64,000 nt of DNA, taken from positions 73,634,641 through 73,698,640 of the forward strand of contig CM055313.2 of NCBI GenBank assembly GCA_029255685.2, in the 5' to 3' direction. Below the pieces are notes generated by a model. That model worked only from the letters and a program-made list of their open reading frames with translations, ran no database searches and was not told where the DNA came from. Source of the stretch: Silene conica (Eukaryota; Streptophyta; Magnoliopsida; Caryophyllales; Caryophyllaceae). Made by a program: the position numbers and the translations under genes. Within the stretch, counting starts at the first letter, position 1. Every line of letters starts with the position of its first letter. Below, piece by piece: positions 23,265-33,129 of the stretch.

Positions 23265-23648
23265 GGACAACTTTTGCAAGTTGTATATTTTCATGGTTCT
23301 ACTGCAACTTTTTCAACTTTTCCGTTATTTTGCAAGTTGTATGTTTTCATCTACCGCAAGTTGTTAGTTTCATTTTGCAGAGCTATGTTTCATTTTGTAT
23401 TGCAGTGGGTTTTGGATTTTCTATGTTTTTTATCCACTAAATGATTTGATATAGTAGTATTAAATGACTAAATAATTACAATAGTATTAAATGACTAAAT
23501 AGTTATAGTACTCCGTAGTAATTAGTGTATTATCATTTAATTAGTATAATAATAAGTGATAGATTCCCTTGAAAATCTAAAGTTGCATTAATTACAAGAA
23601 TTTGCTAGTTTTTATGTGCAGCCCTATGGGCTGTATATTTCGGAACCG
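23265..23648. other. Right part of the MULE-like element
   Basis: Contains degenerate repeats of GCAAGTTGTATNTTTTCAT and TTTCATTTTGCAG-type units up to about 23410, then AT-rich sequence, then the terminal inverted repeat. No gene. Confidence 0.5.
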
Positions 23649-23685
23649 TTTATTTTATACTTAAGGTACATTGATTATAAGTTAT

Positions 23686-23905
23686 AGGGTTATTTAATAT
23701 GAATACTCTAAACTATCGCCGCCCTTCTCAAAATACTACACACTTTGAATTAACTACGAATACTATCAGTTAATGCACCCCCTCCCACACAACAAAATAG
23801 ATGGAAGGGTAACCTATCCAACCGGTTACCTTTGTTTAAAAATTTAGTTTTTAATATTTTTTTTCCACCTTTATTTCTCTTTAAACTATTAAACTATATT
23901 TATTC
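23686..23905 (+). repeat. Left long terminal inverted repeat
   Basis: Includes ACTCTAAACTATCGCCGCCC, GTTAATGCACCCCCTCCCAC and AACCGGTTACC, each complemented in the right repeat. Confidence 0.9.
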
Positions 23906-24704
23906 TTTTTCTACCTTTCTTCTTCATTTTCTTCTTCCTTCTACTGTTAATCTGTATGGCCATTATTAAACCTCACCTTGCTCTTATCATTGTCACATCA
24001 TAAAAAGAAAATATATATATAAAAAAATCTTAACATCATAAAACCAATAGTCAGGTTAGTACATCTTCCATTAAATTCCATCTTCCATTGATTGCAATCA
24101 TCTTCATCTTCCATTAAAATTATCCGGCTTCAAATCAGCGTCTCCGCTTCCATTTTTTTCTTCAATCTCATTTAATTTCCGGGTTTTTGTTCTTTTCTGA
24201 TATAAATCATGATATCACATTTTTCCGGGTTCACCAAACCCGATTTTTGATAACTCACTCTTGGAAAATTGTTGACCCAAACCCATTCTAGTAAGCGCAA
24301 GAGCTTGTGGTTGATGTAGTGGTGAACGGTGGTCGAGTAATGATGGTGAAATAGTAACGATCGGTGAAGTTGGTGTCACCTAACTGGTGTTTGAATGTTT
24401 GATGGTGCTGGGCAGAGTGGTGGTAGGTGGTGGCGAAGGTTGTTAATGGAGGAGGAGAAGCACATACAACTGTATAAATTTTTCTCCTTTGAAATTTGTT
24501 AATGTTGGAGGAAAAACACATACGAAGCTGTATAGGATACAATCCACAAACAAAAACTTAGAGCAGTAACAACTACCAACAACAGCTACCACAAACAAAG
24601 ACTTTTATAGCACTTTGTTGGGTTCCCAACAAAGGTTATTACCCTAATGACTGCTTGACTTGTTTCTTATTTGCTCGCTGGATTTGTTTTGTTACCGTTT
24701 TAAC

Positions 24705-24875
24705 TTATAATTTTGTACTTTCCCGAAACTTCTAGCACTTACGCAAGAGAAAAAATCCTTCCATAAAGGCCACGGATCAGCAGAGTTGTAAATCTCTGGT
24801 GGTAGCCCCATATAATAACTGTTCCTGCTGCATATTCCCGCTGCTGCATTTTCCCGCAAATGTTTTGGTGCCTGA
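24705..24875 (-). pseudogene. Exon-like captured fragment, unrecognised
   Basis: On the minus strand an open stretch bounded by an acceptor-like TTGTCAG and a donor-like TTGC|GTAAGT. It encodes about 45 residues including HLRENAAAGICSRNSYYMGL and YNSADPWPLWKDFF. The composition looks like a real exon, but I cannot name the parent gene. Confidence 0.35.
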
Positions 24876-25381
24876 CAACATAAAACTTGACCATTATATG
24901 ACAAGGCACCAGTTAAGCGTAGTCAACTAGTCAAGACATAATCACTGGGACAAGCTACGACAACGTCAACAAGTCACCATTTTCAATATAATATGACAAA
25001 GCACTAGCTAGTTAAGCTCATAGATACGGAGTATAAGATTTGAAAAAAGCGAGTTATTCAAGATATAACACATAGGCTCAGAAACCTCTGGAACTTACGA
25101 GATGATACAATTTGCGATTATACAAACATGAAAGAACTAAAAGTTCACCCATAATACACAAAATTTACAAGGGAAACATAATCCATGAACCATAATACAC
25201 AAAAAATTGAAATGTCCACTCAATAGTTTCGATTTTTTTCTTAAATTACTCTATTACATTAGTAGTTCACCCACAAAACTTTTCGTCTCGACTACAAATA
25301 ATTGTAAACAAGTATTATTGAAAATGACTACAAATGACGGTAAACAAATGACCGTAAACAAGTAGTATATATATATAAATA

Positions 25382-25745
25382 AGGGTTATTTCATAGGAAT
25401 AATCCAACCTATACCCCATCTTCTCATATTAATCTCTACTAACAATTAACTGAGAATAATCCAACCTATAACCTCAATTTTCTTTCATTGAACTTTGTTT
25501 ATTTTTAAACTCTTATTATTGGTAAACTAGCACGTCACCCTGACTTAGTTTTTGTTTTTCCTTCTTCATGTACAAAAATTAAGTGAAGGTGACGTGGTGG
25601 CCTAGCGATAATAAGAGTTTAAAAATAGTCAAAGTTCAATGAAAGAAAATTGAGGTTATAGATTGGATTATTCTCATTTAATCGTTAGTAGGGATTAATA
25701 TGAGAAGATGGGGTATAGGTTGGATTATTCCTATAAAATAACCCT
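25382..25745. mobile_element. Foldback MITE with 7-bp target duplication (copy 2)
   Basis: 364 bp, the same length and organisation as 2776-3139. AGGGTTATTTCATAGGAATA at the left is complemented at the right, ending AATAACCCT. Duplication ATAAATA at 25375-25381 and 25746-25752. Inserted inside the 2.7-kb TIR element. Confidence 0.92.
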
Positions 25746-25986
25746 ATAAATAATTGGAATGTGCTATCAATTTGAACTAATAAAATGTTGGTATGTGAAT
25801 TAATGAGTTGGAATAAACGTATGTAAGGAAATACTATTGTGTGCTTTGAAATAGGCGGTAGTACCATCATCTAAACTATGGTGATTAATAATGGTTTTGT
25901 GGCTCTGTTATTTGACAGGAAAATTCAATCATTATGAAATTGGTTGCATGAACAATTGCATCTGTTACGAATTATTTGGATGTTCC

Positions 25987-26160
25987 ATTTTGTTTTTGTC
26001 CTTGGACAGTTGCTCTTATCTATGGAAAAATAGATGACAATTTCTCAGTTGCTCGGATCCTTATGTCGGGAGTTCCATTAGAAGAGCCTTATATTCAATG
26101 GCGCTTCCAAGTGCTAGGAAAGGAGGAGAAAAAGAGCCTCAAAGAAGGAAGACTTCCAAT
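25987..26160 (+). pseudogene. Captured RNA-dependent RNA polymerase-like exon fragment
   Basis: After an acceptor-like TTGGACAG the frame reads VALIYGKIDDNFSVARILM, then SGVPLEEPYIQWRFQVLG and KEEKKSLKEGRLPI. From memory, the pattern GxPLEEPYxQ-(8)-KEE-K-LK-G-LP resembles the C-terminal part of the catalytic domain of the plant RDR3/4/5 clade. The fragment has no start of its own and runs out at the right terminal repeat. It may still be transcribed as part of the element. Family assignment is by recognition only. Confidence 0.5.
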
Positions 26161-26393
26161 CTGGTTTTGTTAAATATAGTTTAATAGTTTAAAGATAAAT
26201 AAAGGTGGAAAAAAATATTAAAAACTAAATTTTTAAACAAAGATAACCGGTTGAATCGGTTACCCTTTCATCTATTCTGTTATGTGGGAGGGGGTGCATT
26301 AGCTGATAGTATTCATAGTTAATTCAAAGTGTGTAGTATTTTGAGAAGGGCGGCAATAGTTTAGAGTATTCATATTAAATAACCCTAAGTTAT

Positions 26394-27061
26394 AAGTACC
26401 TGTAATAATTATTATAGGTACATGTTGTTTTAACTAAAGTATGAACATACGTATACATACCAAAAGAGATAAAAATTTATCAGAAAGATCCATCTAATAT
26501 AGTGGTATTAGCAATTGTATCTCAACCTAGAACTTATGGATACATATGATTTATTGCGTTACAGCAGTTTTTGCCATATTATGTGCACGGTAATTTTCCA
26601 TTCTACTTAAAAAACTAATACTAAGACCATGAAACAAAGAACATAACTTTTAAATTTTATCTATGACCCATAAACCAAAATGTAAAATTTATTGAAGACC
26701 CACAATCTCCAAAATAAGATTCAAGCAATCAGAGATAAACCCGTACATGGGGTAATACGCTGACCTTTTTGTTTACGTACATAAACCCGTGGAGGATTTC
26801 AATCTAGAGATCTACAGTGTACGTACATAAATCCAAGAGCATGTTGAGATCAAGTAGAAACAATACTACTCCGTATGAATGAAGAATTGATGATGGGTAC
26901 CAACTTTTTTAAATATTAAAATTAACATTCTTTCGGTTCCACACCTCCACTAACCACTTTTCCATGCATAAATTATTATATTATTATAATTATATCATCA
27001 TCTACAATGACTACTACAACTAAAGTTTTCCATTAATCCACACCCACCTTCCTATCATCAC
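26394..27061. other. Upstream region of the lectin-like gene
   Basis: AT-rich, no transposon ends or open frames recognised. Confidence 0.5.
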
Positions 27062-27068
27062 TATATAT
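27062..27068 (+). promoter_or_regulatory. Probable TATA box of the lectin-like gene
   Basis: TATATAT about 130 bp before the ATG, followed by a CT-rich leader (TTCTTCTTCTTCTTC around 27090), a common plant core-promoter and leader arrangement. Confidence 0.5.
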
Positions 27069-27197
27069 CTATTCACATTCCACATTCTCTTCTTCTTCTT
27101 CTTCATTTTCACACTTCTCCTTTCTTCAACTTACAAACTTCGCTATTACACTACTGTCTCAGTGGCTCCCTCATTTTGCTTGCTAAGGAGGGGTCAG

Positions 27198-28706
27198 ATG
27201 TACGCAGTCTCGATAAAGACGACTACAATGTTTTATTATGTAATTTTTATTTTTGCGTTTTTCGGTATTATGGGCAGTTTATCAGCTGAATCAACGGCTA
27301 GTTTTCCAGCTCAGAAGCTGATTATAGGTTTTATAGCAACTCCAAATCCAAAGGAAACGACGTTCCAGCCCATTTTATCGGATTCGACTCGAAACTTCTC
27401 ACTCGGGTTCCTCCGAGTTAACGAGGATCAACTAGCTCTTGCTATAGTCCATGTACCTTCTGGTGAGTCTTTCTGGCAGCCTAACTCGGTCGGGTTGGCT
27501 CGGTGGGGGAAGCACACTCATATCTTCTTCAATGGCAGTCTTGTATTTACCGACCCCAAGTCAGGGGTATTTTGGTCAAGCAATAATAGTGATGGAGATC
27601 ATGTTGTTCTTACTAGTGCTACCAACTTGCAAATTTTAAATGGAAGCTCCAACTCTATTGTATGGCAGAGTTTTGATTTTCCATCGGATACCCTTGTAGA
27701 AAATCAAAATTTCACTTCTGCCATGTCACTTATTTCCTCTAATGGGCTTTATACGATGCGTTTAGGGTTCGATTTTATCGGGTTATACGCTAAGTTTAAA
27801 CCAGACGGATCGGGTTCTGATCAAATTTATTTCAAGCATGGTGCCTTGCAAGCGAAAGCTCAAATAGTGCCAGGTCACGGTCCAATAGTGGTTCGAATAA
27901 GCTCGGACGGGTTCATGGGGATGTACCAAAACAGTTCGGTCCCAGCTGATGTGAACTCATTTTATAGTTACCAGAGGTCCGTACCCGGACCTAGACGGGT
28001 TCGAATTGAATCAGATGGGAATTTTAAAGGTTATTATTGGTCTGGTTCGAGTTGGAACCTAGATTACGTGGCAATACCGGCACCATGTGAATTACCTAGT
28101 CCATGTGGGCTGTATGGAGTTTGTACACCCGGTGACGGGTGTTCCTGCTTAGACAACCAAACTCAAACCCAAACCCAATCACACAAGTGTCCCGGGTCCA
28201 GATACACATCTGGGCCTGGGGACTTGTGCGGTAAGGTAAATAACAAGTATAGGGAGTTGAGGAGGACGGGCGTGGAGCTACCGTATAAAGAACTAATGAC
28301 GTACACAACGACTCCATCGTACGAGTCGTGCCAGAAATCATGTATGGAGAACTGCTCATGCTGGGGAGCATTGTACAACAATGCTTCGGGGTTTTGCTAC
28401 ACAGTGGAGTACCCAATAGAAAGTATATTAGGGGTGGGTGATGAGGCCAAAATGGGGTACTTTAAGGTATGGGAAGGTGTAGAGAAGAGAAGAGAAAGAT
28501 GGGTGGGAATTGGTGTAGGGTTGTTGTGTGGTTCTATCTTTATTCTTTTGGGTGTTTTAGGTTTGGCATGTTTTAAGTTGTGTATGAGGAATAATAGGAA
28601 GAATGATGGGTTTTTGGAGCATCAAGATCTTGCTTCTTCTACACCTTACAAAGACTTGGGTGAATCTAGTTTTGGATCTATTCAACTTATTAGTACTAAT
28701 AAATAG
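27198..28706 (+). CDS. Lectin/PAN domain membrane protein (At5g03700-like), no kinase
   Basis: A single-exon gene of 502 residues. The start is the first in-frame ATG; the frame opens slightly upstream but without an ATG. Order: signal peptide (about 1-31, hydrophobic FYYVIFIFAFFGIMGSL); bulb-type lectin domain (about 60-165, ending IVWQSFDFPSDTLV); S-locus glycoprotein-like region; EGF-like cysteine module (about 296-320, CELPSPCGLYGVC); PAN/Apple domain (about 344-430, CQKSCMENCSCWG); one transmembrane helix (about 434-460, IGVGLLCGSIFILLGVLGLA); a short cytoplasmic tail of about 40 residues. It matches the family of Arabidopsis PAN-domain protein At5g03700 in length and architecture. Unlike S-domain receptor kinases it has no kinase domain, so any signalling would need a partner. 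Ligand unknown. The gene looks intact. Confidence 0.92.
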   Translation: MYAVSIKTTTMFYYVIFIFAFFGIMGSLSAESTASFPAQKLIIGFIATPNPKETTFQPILSDSTRNFSLGFLRVNEDQLALAIVHVPSGESFWQPNSVGLARWGKHTHIFFNGSLVFTDPKSGVFWSSNNSDGDHVVLTSATNLQILNGSSNSIVWQSFDFPSDTLVENQNFTSAMSLISSNGLYTMRLGFDFIGLYAKFKPDGSGSDQIYFKHGALQAKAQIVPGHGPIVVRISSDGFMGMYQNSSVPADVNSFYSYQRSVPGPRRVRIESDGNFKGYYWSGSSWNLDYVAIPAPCELPSPCGLYGVCTPGDGCSCLDNQTQTQTQSHKCPGSRYTSGPGDLCGKVNNKYRELRRTGVELPYKELMTYTTTPSYESCQKSCMENCSCWGALYNNASGFCYTVEYPIESILGVGDEAKMGYFKVWEGVEKRRERWVGIGVGLLCGSIFILLGVLGLACFKLCMRNNRKNDGFLEHQDLASSTPYKDLGESSFGSIQLISTNK

Positions 28707-31334
28707 CTTTTTAATTTCCATGTATTTTTAGTTTCATATATATTGTAAGTAATTTAGCTTTTTGTGTCAAAAAAAAAATATTACAAAAAGTTTAACCTAA
28801 AATTAATGAGTTTTGGTTCGGCTAACATGAATTTTCGATTATCTGAAACCGTAATGGCTAAGTAATTAAGTATAGTTGGTATGAATCTTTCATTTGGACT
28901 AGTTGGGAACAAACAATGCATGCATGGACTAATATCTTACTTGCAACTCATTGTCAAGTATTAAGTACGTTGACATTAGGCTCAACTATATGATAGGGCA
29001 CTTGTAGTTGTACTCCATGTTGACTCCAACATAAATGAGACAATGATGCCATCTCTGTACAGATAAGACTTGTATAGTAAACCAATTCAATAAAACTTGT
29101 TCACGATACAATTAATCCTAAAATAACACAAACCAAGTTAAGTACCACCTACTTACCTCGATGCAACAAATTAAACGACGATAATATGTACTCGTAATTG
29201 GCCACTGTAACTCAATCGTCAATGATTGCATAAAATGAGTTATTTGTAATTCAGTCCGTCGTGCTTGTGACGGTCATAAGTTTGTAATCTCTCACAATCC
29301 CTCCCACTTGTAAGTTTGTCTTACGTCACAAGCTTGTGATGGATTTAGCCCGTTACAAATAAGAATTTGTGTTTGTAATTTTGGTGAAGTTTCAAATAAG
29401 TTTTTACCACAGTACAATTGGGAGTAACGAAAAATAACATGTTTGGAGGCAACATTTACTCCTCAACCACAGGTTTTGCCGTTTTGGTTAAAATGTTATT
29501 TTTATGGTATTTGAGTTAGTGTGATTAGCGGTCACTTGTTCAAATCCTAACAGTCTCAATAACTCGTAAAGTGAAATTTTAGCACAATGTACGGAGAGCA
29601 TGTGTACTAATCACTCTTCAAGTCAATGAGCAATCGAATGAGGGTGTATACTAAGAATAATAAATGTAAAGTAAGATTATTCTAAGACTATCCAAAGTCT
29701 TAAAACTCCATCATATTAGCTTTCAACTAACTTTTACTTGTATTATTTTCTTTATTGTACAAACTCACCTAGATTCACTACCCACTTTATACATTATTCG
29801 TCAGATTCACCTCAGACTCTATTTTTTTACATCACGTACTTTTACAAAAAGAAATGACACATGAGCTTCATTCGTTGGCTAATTTCCATTGAAAGTAGGG
29901 TCGAAACTTACCTACGGTCCTAAGTTGAGTCTTCGATTTTCAAGACTCAAATTAAGAGTTTGTTAAGACTTTGGTAAATTATTGATAGTATTGAATGAGT
30001 ATTGTCTTAAGACTTGCCAAATTTTATCTCGATACTATCAATAATCTTACCTTAATAATTGAGCGTCAACCTATCATTTTACAGTATAATTTTGATTGAG
30101 ATGATTCATCTTTCATATCCTCCTTTCTTTCTACGGAGTATCATTTTTCATTGAATTTAGTGATTAAATATTTGATTAAGTACTCTGACCTGCACTCCTC
30201 TCAGTAGGGAATTTTAGAATAAACGATAACCACAACTAAGGTTTAAACTAGTAACTTCATCTTAGTGCATATTCAAGACATAATAATTGAGTCAATGAAG
30301 GTTGAATGATAATTTTGCGTCGAAATATATATGACAACCAGTGAGAGTGATAGTCGGACTTCCCCATATGATTAGGGGTGTTTGGTAGGAGCTTTTGAAA
30401 TAAATTGGAACTAAATTAAATTCATTCTAGTGTTTTGTTGGAGGATTTTGGAATGAAGTAAGATATGGAGTAGATCATAACTTCATTCCAACCCTTTGAA
30501 CTCTCATATACATGTATGCACCCAAGTTTTCAAATCTATTCCACTTTATTATTATACTCAATTCATTCCAAGATCGAGTCAAACACTTTTGAGCAAGTAT
30601 GAGGTTCTAACTCTATACATTTATGGTATCACGACCCATTTCAATTCATTCCGATACTTTGAACTAGACGACTCCTAAGATCTTTCACTGTGTTTTAGCT
30701 TGCTCAATAACTTACTTGCTATTTCTGACCTTAACAAATGTATCTTAATATAGTAAGTCTTTGGGAACAAGTAAGATTAGAAATGTAGGCCTTTTGATTC
30801 TAAATGTCAACTTCACTGCTCAATTTACCATATTTGTTAGTAGTTGGACTAAAGAGATGAGATGATAACATTTTGACTTCCAATAATAAATAAATAAATA
30901 AATAAGAATATTGACTTAAAGAGGGTCATCAAATCTTTGACATGAATCACAAAAGTGGTATCCCCGCGAATTATATATTTATATAAAAGAGTATATGACG
31001 CATGCAATGATGAAATTGGTATAAAAGAGTAGGCTGTGTAGATGAAATTAGGAGTGTCTAGTGTTACTCATAGTCAAACAAATTAGATGCCTACTGTTCA
31101 ACTGTCCTTCACGTTTGTATCCACTACAGATTTAATGTCTTTTTATCTTCATCGCTTCTTTTATTTTATCATCAATAATTCGATTTAGCCTTCCAAGCGC
31201 GCCACAAATAAATTTAATCACCCAGAATACGGAAAACTGTTAATTGAGAATAGCACGTAGTGACGTGGTGTACTAGTGGGAAAATAATTTATAAACAGGA
31301 TTATATAGTTAATAAGTGATAATTCCGACAATTA
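28707..31334. other. Intergenic sequence with small palindromes
   Basis: No gene found. About 29240-29373 has inverted arms (TTATTTGTAA...TTACAAATAA and GTCACAAGCTTGTGAC-like), possibly a decayed MITE. A tRNA-like B box (GTTCAAATCC) near 29555 lacks a cloverleaf. An AATA microsatellite lies at about 30885-30907. About 30370-30690 opens GGGGTGTTTGGTAGGAGC, a common MITE-like start, without a matching right end. Confidence 0.5.
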
Positions 31335-31417
31335 GCAGGTTTGCCCGAGTGGTTAAGGGGGCAGGCTTAAGATCTGCTGCACAGAAGTGCGCGTGGGTTC
31401 GAACCCCACAGCCTTCA
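31335..31417 (+). tRNA. tRNA-Leu (anticodon UAA)
   Basis: 83 nt including the discriminator A. D arm CCCGAGTGGTTAAGGGGG; anticodon stem GCAGG/TCTGC with loop CTTAAGA, giving anticodon TAA; long variable arm (TGCACAGAAGTGCGC); T arm GTGGGTTCGAACCCCAC, perfectly paired. Acceptor GCAGGTT against AGCCTTC has one C-T mismatch at the second pair and one G-T wobble, so activity is likely but not certain. A T5 run follows at 31418-31422. Confidence 0.88.
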
Positions 31418-31422
31418 TTTTT
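31418..31422 (+). terminator. RNA polymerase III terminator of tRNA-Leu(UAA)
   Basis: TTTTT directly after the discriminator base. Confidence 0.7.
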
Positions 31423-32060
31423 GTAAAAAAAAATTTGAAACTTTTTTTGCTCTTTATGGCCATCACATCAAACTAGAATTTAGAATTAATTGCGGATTTT
31501 TCAGTCTATTTATTTAATTAAATTTTTGGAAAGAGACGGCTTCAACAACTGCGGTGTTTATGAGGTCGTCTCGATCATGGCATAGGCTTTGCTTGAAATC
31601 ATGTGAGTTCGGGTATGTAAGTTGATTTTAGATGGTAGGTAAACCTATTTTTTGTTCCAGGAGTAAAGACGATGAGATACCGCACACTAATTTAACCGGC
31701 GAGTACATTAAGGTTGCAATGGCTTCATCATTTCCAAGTTAATATACACACATTTTTCATTCTCACTGCAGAAATACTAAATCCAGTTTAATACCACTAA
31801 TATAACAACAGTGAATGAGCTCCCAAAAAAAAAAAAAAAAAAACAACAGTGAATAACTACATTTATACAACAGTGAATAGACTACAATTATGATGACACA
31901 CATTACAATTATATAACCAACTGTGAACAGACTACAAACTAGCGCATTCATACTGATAATCTAGTAGTATAACTGTACTAGTATTGAGGCCTTGATGAAA
32001 AATTCGATTCTTGACTGGTTAGATAACAGAGATTTACATTTTTATAGCATTTGATCCTGC
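31423..32060. other. Intergenic sequence between tRNA-Leu and the CTR1 3' end
   Basis: No gene. Contains an A20-class homopolymer (about 31826-31843) and three or four nearby copies of AACAGTGAAT(A/G)-ACTAC. Confidence 0.5.
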
Positions 32061-32547
32061 AACAACAAAGAACAGACGGTTGACGGCCAAGCTCAATCTA
32101 AAGAAATATGACAAGACTTGCTAAAGAAATAGCACAATGTGAATGTGACAACCCAAAAAACCTCATCTAGTCTTTGTATATGTAAAATAGTCTTTCCCAA
32201 ATAACAACTAATGCCACGTTTGGATGAAGATATTTGGAAGGGACGGCGCAATTCCCTTTTCTGGTTAACAAGTTGCGCTGTAGGAAACTGGATCTCGATA
32301 AGTCAAATCAAAATCCTTCCTAATATCTTATCCGACACTCCCTGCCCTGCATCCCTCTCCCCAACCTTCCTCTCCTACTCAAGGAAACTCTAAACAAATC
32401 CCGCTAGATCATTACAAAAAAAACTCGAAAAGCCGTCTCCAAGACTATAACGGAAGAAGGGAGAGGGGAATCTCATATGTAAGACAGAATGCTATTCAGG
32501 CTTGCAAGAATTAGGACAGTTAACCCACAAATGCTCTTGAATGTTTT

Positions 32548-33039
32548 CTGCAAGTAGGAGAAATTATCACCCAGGCAAATAGAAAATCATAGGTTACTAG
32601 CAAAAAGTATCCTACATGTCATGTAACAACTAACAACCACAAAGATCACTCAGATTCTATTGTCTCCTACCATGGACAGCGATAACTTCCATGCAAATTT
32701 AAATGATTTGCTTTGAAAAAATCACGGTCGAGCAATTGAAGTGAACAGGGAAGGATACTAGTATAAGTTTATTAATTTATTATATACTGCAAGAAGTTTA
32801 AACTTCACAAGGATAAAGATGATAGCTGGGTGAATTGCGTTTATAACTTTACATGTCGCTCGTACAGGGTCCATGAAACTCAACTTATAAAATGCATCCC
32901 TGACAGTGAGATATATGTTCATACATCCTTGTCGGAAGTATTATCTACACTACAAACAATGAAGCTATCTATATGAGAAAAGACTGAAAAGGATAGATGA
33001 AAACGAATCAACGATAAGGTTGGCGTCAGACACACAAAC
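32548..33039 (-). other. Probable intron in the CTR1 3' UTR
   Basis: On the minus strand a donor CTTCAG|GTTTGTGTG (exon end 33040) and a strong acceptor CTACTTGCAG|AAAAC (exon start 32547) bracket 492 bp. The stop codon (33130-33132) would lie about 90 nt upstream of the junction. Inferred from splice-site quality only. Confidence 0.4.
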
Positions 33040-33129
33040 CTGAAGTTGTAGGAAGAACTCGGACCCTTCCAGCAATCACATCAGGAAAAGAATCAAGCAA
33101 TGAGAGGAAAAAGAAAATCATCATAAGTT

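Larger units (their letters stand above)
19684..23648. mobile_element. MULE-like element containing a LINE
   Basis: Inverted termini CGGTTTTGATACATACAGCC (left) and, as its complement on the right, CGGTTCCGAAATATACAGCC, each continuing CATAG and GGGCTGCA-ATAA. Flanked by a perfect 9-bp duplication TTTATTTTA at 19675-19683 and 23649-23657. Without the LINE and its duplication the element is about 0.8 kb, with no transposase. Mutator-superfamily membership is inferred from the 9-bp duplication. Confidence 0.8.
23686..26386. mobile_element. 2.7-kb TIR element with 7-bp duplication and captured gene pieces
   Basis: Terminal inverted repeats of about 215 bp (23686 to about 23905 and about 26170-26386), over 90 percent complementary, starting AGGGTTATTTAATATGAATA. 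Flanked by a perfect 7-bp duplication AAGTTAT at 23679-23685 and 26387-26393. There is no transposase. The interior carries exon-like host fragments (about 24710-24870 minus; 25987-26160 plus) and a nested MITE (25382-25745), so it is a Pack-type, gene-capturing element. Its first nine bases match those of the 7-bp-duplication MITEs at 2776 and 25382. Confidence 0.85.

Noticed and set aside
29500-29640. Possible tRNA or SINE (GTTCAAATCC box)
   Set aside because: The acceptor and anticodon stems do not form and no duplication is seen.
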